The notes: generated by a model not told the origin, from the sequence alone. Positions 33,824 to 42,730 are shown, numbered from the stretch's first letter. The stretch is 64,000 nucleotides of DNA from Deinococcus roseus (GCF_014646895.1 NZ_BMOD01000001.1:538982-602981); one strand, 5' to 3'. Made by a program: numbers and translations.

Positions 33824-34297
33824 TCATGGGGCAGAACGCTGCACATCACCCTGCGGGTTGTCTTTCAGGGCAGACATTTCACCCCGCAGGCGCTCCAGCA
33901 AGCCTTCCATGGCTTTGAAGGTTTCCAGCTGCAGGGCTTTTTTGCGGACACCATGCAAAAGTTTGGCCATGGCTGGCCCCATCAGTGAGACTTCCTGGCG
34001 GAAATGCACCTTCTCTCCCTCCTGCCAGAGTTCGCGTTTGATCAGCAGGTCCACGCCCAGGCCCAGAGGCACGGACAGCACGTAACTTTGCAGCATCTGA
34101 CACATCACCACAGTGAAAGGGGCGGTGGAGCCATCCTGAAAAGTGAGAATTCCGCTGACTCCCTGCTTGAATGGACCAGAAAGTTCTGCCTGTTTGAGGG
34201 TTTTGTCCCAGGAGGGCCAGTGTCTGGGCTGGGTCCAGAGTTGCCAGACGGCTTGAGGGGTGGTGGCGGTGCTGGTGCTGAAGGCGCAGATGTGCAT
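33824..34297 (-). CDS. SRPBCC family protein
   Basis: A 157-residue helix-grip (START-like) protein. The opening ATTPQAVWQLWTQPRHWPSWDKTLKQAELSGPF and the GVSGILTF strand are typical of polyketide cyclase/dehydrase-type SRPBCC proteins, which bind hydrophobic ligands in a deep pocket. GGAGAGG precedes the ATG. Ligand unknown. Confidence 0.8.
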   Translation of the reverse strand: MHICAFSTSTATTPQAVWQLWTQPRHWPSWDKTLKQAELSGPFKQGVSGILTFQDGSTAPFTVVMCQMLQSYVLSVPLGLGVDLLIKRELWQEGEKVHFRQEVSLMGPAMAKLLHGVRKKALQLETFKAMEGLLERLRGEMSALKDNPQGDVQRSAP

Positions 34298-34520
34298 GGT
34301 GCAATCCTCTCCAGCAAAACGCAGGGGCGCTTTTCATTTTAAGGTGAGGTTTCTTGCTGAATCATGACAACGCACACCTGTTGTCACCGCTCCAGGGAAC
34401 AGGTTTCCAGGGGTTGTTTCAGGGGATTGTTCCAGAAGGTGGTTCAGAAGTTTGCTGGAAAGCGCTCAGCAAATGTATGACATTTTTACGCAGTTCAACG
34501 AAAAAACCGTCACAAAAGTT

Positions 34521-34526
34521 TATACT
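34521..34526 (+). promoter_or_regulatory. -10 element of a leaderless aminotransferase message
   Basis: TATACT ends seven bases before the ATG at 34534; no ribosome site lies between. No clear -35. Confidence 0.6.
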
Positions 34527-34533
34527 GTTGGTC

Positions 34534-35742
34534 ATGACTGCTTCACTTGTCCAGTGGGACCAATGTTTTGCCGATCGCGCCCTGCGCATCACCTCCTCAA
34601 CCATCCGGGAACTCCTCAAGCTGACCCAGAAGCCTGACATCATCTCCTTTGCTGGCGGGCTGCCTGCCCCCGAGCTTTTCCCCGTGCAGGAAGTGGCTGC
34701 AGCCACCCAGAAAGTGCTGACCGAACAGGGAGCCCAGGCCCTGCAGTACAGCACCACCGAGGGGCATGCTCCCTTGCGTCAGTGGATTGCCGCGCAGCAC
34801 GGCAATGTGAACCCGGACAACATTCTGCTGGTGAGCGGTTCCCAGCAGGGCCTCGATCTGCTGGGGAAAATCCTCATCAACCCCGGCGACCTGATTGGTG
34901 TAGAAACCCCCACCTACCTGGGCGCACTGCAGGCTTTCAGCCCATACGAGCCCGAGTATGTCAGCATCCCCACCGATGAGGAGGGCATCGACACCACTGC
35001 CCTGGAAGAATTGTTGAAGCAGAACAAACTGAAGTTCATCTACGCCATCCCCAACTTCCAGAATCCCACCGGACGCACCATGTCCCTGGAGCGCCGCAAG
35101 AAACTGGTGGAAATCACGGGCAGGTACGGCGTGCTGCTGCTGGAAGATGATCCTTACGGCAAACTGCGTTTCCGTGGGGACTTCCCACCCAGCCTGTTCT
35201 CCCTGGGTCTGGAATACGCTGGCGGCAATGAAGACCAGAACCACGTGATCTACATGAGCACCTTCTCCAAGACCCTCACCCCCGGACTGCGGGTGGCCTG
35301 GGTGACGGCCAACCCCACCATCAACCGCAAACTGGTGCAGGCCAAGCAGGGGGCGGATCTTCACACCCCCACCCTCAACCAGATGATCGTGTTCGAGTTG
35401 GTCCACGAGGTGCTGGGCAAGCAGACCGAACTGGTGCGCAAGGTGTACGGTGAACGCCGCCAGTTCATGATGGAAGCCCTGGGCAAGTACCTGCCTGCAG
35501 AAGTGGCCCACACCGACCCCGAAGGCGGCATGTTCCTGTGGCTCACCCTGCCAGAGCACATGAAATCCACCGAACTGCTCAAGCAGGCCGTGGATTACAA
35601 AGTGGCTTTTGTTCCTGGTACCCCCTTCTTCGCTCTGGGGGGTGGCGAAAACACCCTGCGCCTCAGTTACTCCTGTGCCAATGCAGAGCAGATTGACCGG
35701 GGAATCAAGGCCCTGGGCGAAGTGCTGCACAAGAACCTGTAA
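34534..35742 (+). CDS. PLP-dependent aminotransferase, LysN/2-aminoadipate type
   Basis: A 402-residue fold-type I aminotransferase of the class often annotated 2-aminoadipate transaminase (LysN) or MocR-like without HTH. Marks: ISFAGGLPAPELFP near the start, QYSTTEGHAPLRQWIA, YAIPNFQNPTGRTMSLERR and the PLP Lys in MSTFSKTLTPGLRVAW. In Thermus, LysN transaminates 2-aminoadipate and branched 2-oxo acids in lysine and leucine metabolism; that role is inferred here. The ATG at 34534 directly follows a TATACT, whereas the longer frame upstream carries 60 atypical residues. Confidence 0.85.
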   Translation: MTASLVQWDQCFADRALRITSSTIRELLKLTQKPDIISFAGGLPAPELFPVQEVAAATQKVLTEQGAQALQYSTTEGHAPLRQWIAAQHGNVNPDNILLVSGSQQGLDLLGKILINPGDLIGVETPTYLGALQAFSPYEPEYVSIPTDEEGIDTTALEELLKQNKLKFIYAIPNFQNPTGRTMSLERRKKLVEITGRYGVLLLEDDPYGKLRFRGDFPPSLFSLGLEYAGGNEDQNHVIYMSTFSKTLTPGLRVAWVTANPTINRKLVQAKQGADLHTPTLNQMIVFELVHEVLGKQTELVRKVYGERRQFMMEALGKYLPAEVAHTDPEGGMFLWLTLPEHMKSTELLKQAVDYKVAFVPGTPFFALGGGENTLRLSYSCANAEQIDRGIKALGEVLHKNL

Positions 35743-35763
35743 ACACCAAAATGCCAGAACAGC

Positions 35764-35792
35764 AGAGAGGGCTTTTAAGCCCTCTCTTTTTT
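35764..35792 (+). terminator. Intrinsic terminator of the aminotransferase gene
   Basis: AGAGAGGGCTT (35764-35774), TT, AAGCCCTCTCT (35777-35787), then a T run to 35792. Confidence 0.92.
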
Positions 35793-35812
35793 GTTGGCCG
35801 GGTTGATGTCCT

Positions 35813-36388
35813 TCAGTCCTGGCAGATGGAGAGGGTCTGAAAAACAGGAAAAATGGCCTGTTGCTTCAGCAGCAGGGTGGTCTGCTGTGCATCCAGAGCG
35901 TTTTCCTGGGTCAGCCACCACTGCAAAACCCCCAGAATGCCACCTGCCAGGAATTCTGCCACCATTCTGGGATGGGTGGCATGGGGCACACTCAACTTCA
36001 TGCGGTTTTCAAAAAAATCTGCAATGTAGCTGCGAATGGACTGTCCCACCTGCATGGCACTGGGCACATCCAGTGCTGTTCTGAACAGTGTTTTTTCCTG
36101 CCAGGCAAACTCAAAAAGCGCAGTCAGCATGGGGTTGGGCTCTTCTGGAAGATCAGAACCGCTGTTGGGAAAACGTTCCTTCAGGGCTTCCAGAGGCACT
36201 TTCAGGCTTTGCCACAGCAGGTCATGCTTGTCTTTGTAATGCAGGTAAAAAGTGGCCCGCCCGATGTTGGCCTCACGGGTCAGGTCCTGCACGGCAATGC
36301 TTTCATAACCCTGTTTTTCAATGAGCTGGATCAGGGTGGTTTTCAGAAGGTCTCTGGTGCGCTGGATGCGGCGGTCTTCGGTCTTCAC
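35813..36388 (-). CDS. TetR/AcrR family transcriptional regulator
   Basis: A 191-residue regulator with the TetR HTH (about 9-55): TRDLLKTTLIQLIEKQGYESIAVQDLTREANIGRATFYLHYKDKHDL. The C-terminal half resembles the TetR_C_33-type helical bundle. The start is probably the GTG at 36388: TATACT lies seven bases upstream, giving a leaderless message, and upstream codons (to an ATG at 36457) overlap the divergent promoter. It faces the lactonase gene across a region with an inverted repeat and probably represses it. Confidence 0.82.
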   Translation of the reverse strand: MKTEDRRIQRTRDLLKTTLIQLIEKQGYESIAVQDLTREANIGRATFYLHYKDKHDLLWQSLKVPLEALKERFPNSGSDLPEEPNPMLTALFEFAWQEKTLFRTALDVPSAMQVGQSIRSYIADFFENRMKLSVPHATHPRMVAEFLAGGILGVLQWWLTQENALDAQQTTLLLKQQAIFPVFQTLSICQD

Positions 36389-36422
36389 TGCCCACAGTAT
36401 ACCCTGCTTTGGCAGCTGGCAA

Positions 36423-36465
36423 TTGACATTGTTGGACATCAGACACATAATAGACATATGTCCAA
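36423..36465 (+). promoter_or_regulatory. Lactonase promoter with overlapping TetR operator
   Basis: TTGACA (36423-36428), 17 bases, CATAAT (36446-36451) drive the rightward gene. Inverted repeat TTGGACAT (36432-36439)/ATGTCCAA (36458-36465) covers the spacer and the start point, and GACATATGTC (36453-36462) is itself a perfect palindrome. Confidence 0.75.
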
Positions 36466-36492
36466 TATCTTACTTGTGTCTGGGTGGTCTGC

Positions 36493-37335
36493 ATGAAAAT
36501 CTGGGGCATCAATTCCGTCAATGCACAGCTGAAAAAAAGCTGGTTTTCTTCTCCCAGAGAGGGTCTATCGCGGGTTCTGCAGGTCATGCAGGATCAGGAA
36601 TGGCATGAAGTTGCCCCCATGCTGAGCTGGGTCATCAAGCATCCCAGAGCAGGCATCATTCTGGTGGATGCAGGAGAGCAATCCCGGGCCCTGGATTGGA
36701 GCAGGTACCCTGTGGCCCCCCGCATGATCACCCGCAACATGCTGCGCTTCCCCGAAACCTTTCAGTCTCCCCTGCCTGACCAGTTGAAAAACCTGGGCAT
36801 CAAGGTTTCTGATGTGCAACACATCATCGTCACCCACCTGCACCAGGACCATGTGGGACATTTAAGCAGTTTTCCAAAAGCAAAAGTCTGGGTCTCCAGG
36901 GCAGAGTTTGAAGCCACCCAGAAGCCTTTCGCCCACATGAAAGGCTACTGGCCTTCCCTGTTTCCAGAAAGGTTCAGGCCTGACCTGATCGATTACAGGG
37001 ACGGGGCTTTCCACAATTTCGAATCCAGCAGAGCCCTTTTTGAGGACATCTGGATTGTGCCCACCCCAGGGCACTCTCCGGGACACCAGTCTGTCATTGT
37101 GAAAAGCCAGGGCAGATTTGTGGTGCTGGCAGGCGATGTCACTCCAGCCATGCAATATCTGGAACGGGAGTCCGTGGACATGATTTCAGCCATGGGCGAA
37201 CCGCAAAAGGCCAGACAGAGCAAACAGAAGATGGTGCAGTTCATCAAAGATCAAAATGCCCTTTACCTGCCTTCCCACTGTCCGACCTCGCTGCCCAGAC
37301 TGGAAGCCTTCAAAACACAAAAAACCCTCGCCTGA
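36493..37335 (+). CDS. MBL-fold metallohydrolase, AHL lactonase-like
   Basis: A 280-residue metallo-beta-lactamase-fold enzyme. The metal motif THLHQDHVGH is of the HxHxDH type, with further ligands expected in TPGHSPGHQS and LAGDVTPA and the last His in LPSHCP. The N-terminus and spacing fit the N-acyl homoserine lactonase (AttM/AiiA-like) branch, which opens lactone rings; the actual substrate is unproven. The ATG at 36493 or a GTG at 36484 could be used; both have poor ribosome sites. Divergent from the TetR gene, with an operator over its promoter. Confidence 0.83.
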   Translation: MKIWGINSVNAQLKKSWFSSPREGLSRVLQVMQDQEWHEVAPMLSWVIKHPRAGIILVDAGEQSRALDWSRYPVAPRMITRNMLRFPETFQSPLPDQLKNLGIKVSDVQHIIVTHLHQDHVGHLSSFPKAKVWVSRAEFEATQKPFAHMKGYWPSLFPERFRPDLIDYRDGAFHNFESSRALFEDIWIVPTPGHSPGHQSVIVKSQGRFVVLAGDVTPAMQYLERESVDMISAMGEPQKARQSKQKMVQFIKDQNALYLPSHCPTSLPRLEAFKTQKTLA

Positions 37336-37350
37336 GCGAGGGTCTTCTTT
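37324..37350. terminator. Intrinsic terminator overlapping the lactonase stop codon
   Basis: ACCCTCGC (37324-37331), loop CTGA, GCGAGGGT (37336-37343), then TCTTCTTTT. The stop codon lies in the loop. Confidence 0.85.
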
Positions 37351-37358
37351 TGAGGGGT

Positions 37359-38216
37359 TTACCAGGCGTTCTGGAACAGAAAGCCCAGGAACTGGGGATA
37401 GAACTCTCTGGGGACTTCGATCCAGGGGAAATGTCCGCAGTTGTCCTGCAGCACGAACTTGCCACCGGTTTTCTCGGCGATGCTTTTGCCCACCTCGTAA
37501 GGAAGGGGGTCCAGCAGACCGTGGGCCACGTAAACCGGAATACCGCTCAGTTCGCCCAGACGGTCGGTGATGTTGAAACCACTGTCGATCAGGTTCTGGG
37601 TGAACACTTCTGCAGTGGTGTTGTTGTAGAAGCTCTTCTGGGGCACCATGTCCACAATTTTGTTGGCGGTGCGGCGGTCAAAAACCACCCGGTACAGCAG
37701 GGTGGTGAGGCCTTCGGTGAAGTCTCCGTTGCCCGCTTTCCAGTCTGCCAGGATTTCTTTGTCCAGACGGTTCAGACGGGAATCGGCCACCCGGTTGAAT
37801 TCTTGCAGGTAGCTGGTGTCGGTTCCGGCGGGATCCAGCAACGCAATGGATTTGATGTATTGGGGGTACTTCAGGGCGTAGGCCAGAGCAATCTGGGCAC
37901 CGCTGGAGTGGGCCACAAAAGAGAACTTGTCCCAGCCATACTGCTTGCGGATGTTCTCGATGTCCTCGATGTAAGCATCCAGCGAGAGGTTTTCGGGGGT
38001 TTCCTTTACAGTGTTGGTTCCGGTTCCACGCAGGTCGGGGAGAACCGCCTGGTATTGAAGTTCCAGTTCCTTGGCGAGTGGCTCCATGTAATCGGCTGAA
38101 AATCCCGGGCCACCTGAGAGCAGCAGCACCGGACTGCCTGCACCATAAACACGTACTTTGGGTTGTGCCTTGGGAGTTTCTTGTCCATCATCCACTACCA
38201 TCACGTCATCATTCAT
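37359..38216 (-). CDS. Alpha/beta hydrolase (proline iminopeptidase-like)
   Basis: A 285-residue serine hydrolase. LLLSGGPGFSADY is the oxyanion-hole HGGPG-type motif (here SGGPG), FVAHSSGAQIALAYAL the nucleophile elbow, GLLDP the acid and DNCGHFPW the catalytic His. This pattern resembles proline iminopeptidases and related esterases. GAGGAGG seven to twelve bases upstream supports the ATG at 38216; the frame continues 57 codons further without a ribosome site. The replacement of the first His of the HGGPG motif by Ser is unusual and may alter substrate choice. Confidence 0.82.
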   Translation of the reverse strand: MNDDVMVVDDGQETPKAQPKVRVYGAGSPVLLLSGGPGFSADYMEPLAKELELQYQAVLPDLRGTGTNTVKETPENLSLDAYIEDIENIRKQYGWDKFSFVAHSSGAQIALAYALKYPQYIKSIALLDPAGTDTSYLQEFNRVADSRLNRLDKEILADWKAGNGDFTEGLTTLLYRVVFDRRTANKIVDMVPQKSFYNNTTAEVFTQNLIDSGFNITDRLGELSGIPVYVAHGLLDPLPYEVGKSIAEKTGGKFVLQDNCGHFPWIEVPREFYPQFLGFLFQNAW

Positions 38217-38477
38217 GAAAGGAAACCTCCTCAGCTCCTTGTGGGTGTGTTGCTTCTCGAAAGCTTTCTCAGCATATCGTATTTTCATCACAGAAGTACC
38301 ACAAGAACAACCTGCCTGAGACGAACCTGAAGATTGCAACACCCCTGTTACCGTTTCCTTCAGGAAACAGGGTCCAGGGTTCAGCATGTCAGATTTTGAG
38401 TGCTGGCTCTGCCAGAAGTCTCGCTTTCTGGAGTCTCAGCAGAGCAGTCTAGGCAAGTCCCTCAAAAACAGGGTTTA

Positions 38478-40043
38478 ATGAAACAAATGTCCAACTTTGA
38501 ACTTGAAGCCATGATTGCAGAGCTGGAAAAACGCAGACATAAAGTGGAACTGGGTGGCGGCCTGGAGCGCCAGAAAAAACAACACCAGCAGGGCAAATTG
38601 ACTGCCCGTGAACGCATTGCTGAACTGCTGGATGACGGCTCATTTCTGGAGCTCTCCACCTTCACAGAGCATGTGGGTGGCCTCCTGATGCGGGAAATTG
38701 ACGCTCCCGGTGAAGGGGTGGTGACAGGTTCAGGCACCATCCACGGCAGACGGGTGTATGTGTTCAGCCAGGATTTCACCGTGCTGGGCGGATCGCTGGG
38801 CAAACGCAATGCCCAGAAAATCACCAAGGTCATGGACCTTGCGGCCAAAACCGGCTGTCCGGTGATTGGTCTGAATGACTCTGCCGGAGCGCGCATTCAG
38901 GAAGGCGTGGATTCTTTAAGCGGCTACGGAGAGATCTTCTACCGCAACGCCATTTACTCGGGCTGTGTACCGCAGATCAGCGCCATTCTGGGACCCTGCG
39001 CAGGAGGAGCGGTCTACTCCCCTGCCATGACCGATTTTGTCCTGATGACCGAGGGCACCAGTTACATGTTCATCACCGGACCCGAAGTGATCAAGAGCGT
39101 GACCCGTGAAAATGTCTCTTTTGAAGACCTTGGCGGTGCAGAAGTGCACATGAAGAAATCCGGGGTGGCCCACCAATCCGGCAAAAACGACAGGGACACC
39201 TTGCAGATGGTGAAAACCCTGCTGGATTACCTGCCCCAGAACGCCAGGGAAAAACCTCCTGTCAAAGCCACCAGAGACCCCAGAAACCGGGACACCTCCA
39301 AACTCAAAGAGATCATTGATCCCAGCCCCAAAAAGCCTTACAGCATGATTGAGGTGATCCGCGAAATTGTGGACGACCACTTCTTCTTCGAAATCCAGCC
39401 GGATTTTGCCCGCAACATCCTGACCGGGTTTGTGCATCTGGGAGGGCAACCTGTGGGCATTGTGGCCAACAATCCCAGATTCATGGCCGGAACCCTCAAC
39501 ATCGATGCTTCTGACAAGGCAGCCAGGTTCATTCGCACCTGCGACTGTTTCAATGTGCCGATCCTGACCCTGGTGGATGTGACCGGATTCCTGCCCGGGG
39601 TGCAGCAGGAACACGCAGGCATCATCCGGCACGGAGCCAAGATGCTGTATGCCTACGCAGAAGCCACCGTTCCCAAGATCACCCTGATCACCCGCAAGGC
39701 TTATGGCGGAGCTTACCTCGCCATGAATTCACGCGACATGGGGGCAGATCTGGTTTTCGCCCTCCCAACTGCGGCTGTGGCCGTGATGGGGGCAGAGGGT
39801 GCCGCCAACATCGTGTACCGCAAAGACATCCAGCAAAGCCCCAACCCGGAAGCCACCCGTGCCGAGAAAATCAAGACATATAAAGAAGCCTTCGATAACC
39901 CTTACGTGGCTGCAGCCCGGGGCTACATCGACGAGGTGATCATGATGGAAGACACCCGCCGGATCCTGATTGAAGGTTTTTCCATGCTGGCCCAGAAAGA
40001 AGAAAGCAGGCCTTACAAAAAGCATGGGAACATCCCGCTTTAA
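38478..40043 (+). CDS. Acyl-CoA carboxylase, carboxyltransferase (beta) subunit
   Basis: A 521-residue crotonase-fold carboxyltransferase that moves CO2 from carboxybiotin to an acyl-CoA (propionyl-, methylcrotonyl- or acetyl-CoA). Marks: GKLTARERIAELLDDGSF, FSQDFTVLGGSLG, NDSAGARIQEGVDSLSGYGEIFYRN with oxyanion residues, ILGPCAGGAVYSPA, then LVDVTGFLPGVQQEHAGIIRHGAK and KAYGGAYLAMNS in the C-terminal half. The sequence fits PccB-type subunits best. The biotin carboxylase/carrier subunit is not adjacent. Start chosen at 38478; an ATG at 38487 is also possible. Followed by a terminator. Confidence 0.9.
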   Translation: MKQMSNFELEAMIAELEKRRHKVELGGGLERQKKQHQQGKLTARERIAELLDDGSFLELSTFTEHVGGLLMREIDAPGEGVVTGSGTIHGRRVYVFSQDFTVLGGSLGKRNAQKITKVMDLAAKTGCPVIGLNDSAGARIQEGVDSLSGYGEIFYRNAIYSGCVPQISAILGPCAGGAVYSPAMTDFVLMTEGTSYMFITGPEVIKSVTRENVSFEDLGGAEVHMKKSGVAHQSGKNDRDTLQMVKTLLDYLPQNAREKPPVKATRDPRNRDTSKLKEIIDPSPKKPYSMIEVIREIVDDHFFFEIQPDFARNILTGFVHLGGQPVGIVANNPRFMAGTLNIDASDKAARFIRTCDCFNVPILTLVDVTGFLPGVQQEHAGIIRHGAKMLYAYAEATVPKITLITRKAYGGAYLAMNSRDMGADLVFALPTAAVAVMGAEGAANIVYRKDIQQSPNPEATRAEKIKTYKEAFDNPYVAAARGYIDEVIMMEDTRRILIEGFSMLAQKEESRPYKKHGNIPL

Positions 40044-40060
40044 AGCCAGCCCTGACCCAA

Positions 40061-40087
40061 AAAAGCCCAGAAATGATCTGGGCTTTT
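40061..40087. terminator. Bidirectional intrinsic terminator
   Basis: AAAAGCCCAGA/TCTGGGCTTTT with loop AATGA between the carboxylase gene and the convergent serine hydrolase gene; A/T runs are on both sides. Confidence 0.88.
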
Positions 40088-40103
40088 CCGTTTTTACAGC
40101 TTT

Positions 40104-41561
40104 TCAGGCTTCTGCAGTTTCCAGCACCCGATGCCCCACCACTTCAGGTCGCTCGGTGGGTCCGAAGTGAATGGCTCCGCGCAGCCCTACAGACACCCCA
40201 TCCCCAGAAAATTTCAGGGTGATGGTGGGCGCAAAAGGGGTTTCCAGCAGGCACACCCTGAGGGCAAAAGTGGTTTCATCGGTCCACGCTCCTCTGGCAG
40301 CCACAGGCCAGGGCTGATCGGTCTGGGGAAAGAGGGGCCACACAACATTCTGAAACAATTTGCTTTCCGAATTGACCCAGGCGGATGCACCGACCAGCAC
40401 CTGATGGTTGCCCGATCCATCTGCCCAGTTCAGCAAATGGTCTGCACCTTGCTGGACCAATTTGATGGATTTGAGACCCAGTTTGTTGTCTGCAAATTGA
40501 TACGTTTGCAACAACTCAGGATGGGAGGTCTGGGCCTGACCTTCAGGGCTGGGAAGTTGCAGGTGCTGCAATTGTTCCAGCAAGGCCTGATGGGCCACAG
40601 CATCTTCATGCAGGGCTTCGGTCTGGAAATGGGGCAGCAGTTCATCCCAGATGGCCTGCAAGATCAAATCGGTGCGTTTGGATTCCCCGGAGGTCAGCAC
40701 CACCACGGCATCTTGCTCGGGCAAAATCACACAGAATTGTCCAAAAGCCCCATCTGCCCGGTAAGCCCCATGGCGACAGCGCCACATCTGGTAACCATAG
40801 CCCTGATTCCAGTCCGAGTTGAGGTCCTCTCCGAGGCCGGTATGGTCGCTGGAAGCCTCCTCAATCCAGCTTTCTGACAGCAGTTGCTGGCCTGCCCACT
40901 GGCCTTTTTGCAGCATCATCTGGCCCCACTTTGCCAGTTCTTCGGTGCGCAAAAACAATCCCCAGCCTGCCATGTTCCAGCCCTCAGGTCCCATTTCCCA
41001 CCTGGGTGTGGCAAAACCCAGCGGTTCAAAGAGCCTGGGCGTCAGGTATTCCACCAGTGTCTGTCCGGTGGCTTTCTGCACTGCAGCCCCCACCATGTAA
41101 GTGCCAATGCTGTTGTACAGAAAATGGGTGCCTGGAACATGGGGAACCGGCCAGGACAGGGCAAATTTCATCCAGTCCTTCTGGTCCGACCAGGGTTCCT
41201 GATCGTGACCACAGGTCATGGTCAGAAGGTCTTTCAGTGTCATGGCCTTGAGGTTGTCACCTGGCTTTTCTGGCAGGTCCTCTGGGAAAAAGGACACCAG
41301 CGTGTCATTCACGGAAAGAATCCCTTCCTGAACCGCAAATCCAATGGCTGTAGAGGTGAAACTCTTGCTGACCGAATACATCTGGTGCTGCAAATCTGAC
41401 TGATAAGGGGCCCACCAGCCTTCGGCAATCACCTGGCCATGCCGGAGCAGCATGAAGCTGTGGGTTTCCAGCTGGTCTTGCTGCAAGCGGCTTAGAAAGG
41501 CAGAAATGGCCTGAGAAGCCAACCCCTGGGATTCTGGAGTGGAGCGCAACAATTCTGACAT
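40104..41561 (-). CDS. Serine hydrolase, beta-lactamase/class C PBP-like
   Basis: A 485-residue penicillin-recognising-fold hydrolase. The SxxK motif is S63-VS-K66 in MYSVSKSF and the Tyr motif is Y149-N-S in FLYNSIGTYMVG. No signal peptide, so it is probably a cytoplasmic esterase or peptidase of the COG1680 group rather than a secreted beta-lactamase. Residues ~360-485 form a C-terminal lipocalin-like or unknown extra domain. Start is the ATG at 41561 with only a weak GGGGG upstream. Confidence 0.82.
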   Translation of the reverse strand: MSELLRSTPESQGLASQAISAFLSRLQQDQLETHSFMLLRHGQVIAEGWWAPYQSDLQHQMYSVSKSFTSTAIGFAVQEGILSVNDTLVSFFPEDLPEKPGDNLKAMTLKDLLTMTCGHDQEPWSDQKDWMKFALSWPVPHVPGTHFLYNSIGTYMVGAAVQKATGQTLVEYLTPRLFEPLGFATPRWEMGPEGWNMAGWGLFLRTEELAKWGQMMLQKGQWAGQQLLSESWIEEASSDHTGLGEDLNSDWNQGYGYQMWRCRHGAYRADGAFGQFCVILPEQDAVVVLTSGESKRTDLILQAIWDELLPHFQTEALHEDAVAHQALLEQLQHLQLPSPEGQAQTSHPELLQTYQFADNKLGLKSIKLVQQGADHLLNWADGSGNHQVLVGASAWVNSESKLFQNVVWPLFPQTDQPWPVAARGAWTDETTFALRVCLLETPFAPTITLKFSGDGVSVGLRGAIHFGPTERPEVVGHRVLETAEA

Positions 41562-41683
41562 ACGCCCACTTTACCCCCACTCCAAACCTCCCCCATCCGC
41601 ACAATCACTTAATTCAGGCATGGCCATCCTCATGAGGACAGGACTGCAAACCCTTCTAATGTTTGCCCCTTAGGATGGGTGTC

Positions 41684-42484
41684 ATGCGCAAAGTGGTTCC
41701 CTTTCTTTTGTTCTCTTCTGTGGCTTTTGCACAGGTGCCCAATCCCAACCCTTTTCCTGCTTCATTCACGGCAACCCTCAAAGCCGAAACCTGCCAGAAC
41801 TACCTGGAGACCCTGGAAAAGAATGCTCCAGCCAGCATCAGCATTCCAGGAAAAGCTGGAGCCAAAGGCTGCCTGCAAAGCAGCAAAGAGGGAGATGGGG
41901 CAGTCAAAAAAGCCTTCTGGGACATGGGTTACGATCTTCAGGTGGACCAGTTTGATGCCAATGGTGCTTACTATCAGGTCTGGCAGAAAGTGAATGGAAA
42001 AGAAGGGTACCTGCTGCAGTATTACTGGGACAAAGTCAAAAAAGTCATGCAGGTTTACTACCTTCAGCTCAATGAAATGACTTCAGTGATGCAGGGCAGC
42101 CTGTTCAGGCCACAAAACCAGATTCCTCTGACCTTCACACCTGCCAGTGACAATCTGGTGTACAACACCTGGTCCATTGGTCAGTGCTTTGATCCCCAGG
42201 AGATCCTCAAAAAAGTGGGCAACAATCCCAAGGACAAAACAGAAGTGCTGGCTTCAGGGTGCCAGGCTTTTGAAACCACCCGCGAACGCCTGCTGGATTC
42301 CATTTACCGCATCAACGCCTATCAGACTGCAGTGTATGGAGGAAAAGACCAATTTTCCTGGCTGGGTGCCCTCAAAAGCGATCCCAATCAGGTGTTGTAC
42401 CTGAACCTGCAAACCCTGCCAGACAATCCCAAAGTGATGGTGCTGGCCTGGGTGAGTTATAAAGTGACCCTGGATACCCCCTGA
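41684..42484 (+). CDS. Hypothetical secreted protein
   Basis: A 266-residue exported protein that I do not recognise. Signal peptide 1-16 (MRKVVPFLLFSSVAFA), Pro/Asn-rich mature N-terminus, then a soluble domain with four Cys (ETCQNY, KGCLQ, GQCFD, SGCQAF) that could form two disulfides. Aromatic-rich strands (DANGAYYQVWQKVNGKEGYLLQYYWDKVKKVMQVYYLQL) suggest a beta sandwich. AGGA ten bases before the ATG at 41684 fixes the start. Alone between divergent/convergent neighbours. Confidence 0.75.
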   Translation: MRKVVPFLLFSSVAFAQVPNPNPFPASFTATLKAETCQNYLETLEKNAPASISIPGKAGAKGCLQSSKEGDGAVKKAFWDMGYDLQVDQFDANGAYYQVWQKVNGKEGYLLQYYWDKVKKVMQVYYLQLNEMTSVMQGSLFRPQNQIPLTFTPASDNLVYNTWSIGQCFDPQEILKKVGNNPKDKTEVLASGCQAFETTRERLLDSIYRINAYQTAVYGGKDQFSWLGALKSDPNQVLYLNLQTLPDNPKVMVLAWVSYKVTLDTP

Positions 42485-42511
42485 ATTTGCTGCAGGACTC
42501 CATGAGCCTGC

Positions 42512-42541
42512 TTGACACCGCAGGCACACAGGCGCTAGACT
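42512..42541 (+). promoter_or_regulatory. Promoter of rpoB-rpoC
   Basis: TTGACA (42512-42517), 18-base spacer, TAGACT (42536-42541). The predicted leader before rpoB is about 180 bases. Confidence 0.75.
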
Positions 42542-42616
42542 GAAGTTTGGTGGCCATGATGGGCTATTCAGGAGTCTCTTGCAAGAGCAGACACCACAAC
42601 TCTAAACGCGTGCAAC

Positions 42617-42641
42617 GGAGGGTAAGAAATTCTTACCCTCC
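42617..42641 (+). promoter_or_regulatory. Leader hairpin upstream of rpoB
   Basis: Perfect 12-base stem GGAGGGTAAGAA/TTCTTACCCTCC around a single A, inside the predicted rpoB leader. No T run follows, so it may be an attenuator, a processing site or a regulator site rather than a terminator. Confidence 0.7.
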
Positions 42642-42730
42642 TCCTGGCCTTGTTTAACCACGATGGGCTCTGAAAAAGGCGCAGGGCACACAGACACAAG
42701 TTTTCAGTCATGACCATGACAGGAGAGTGA

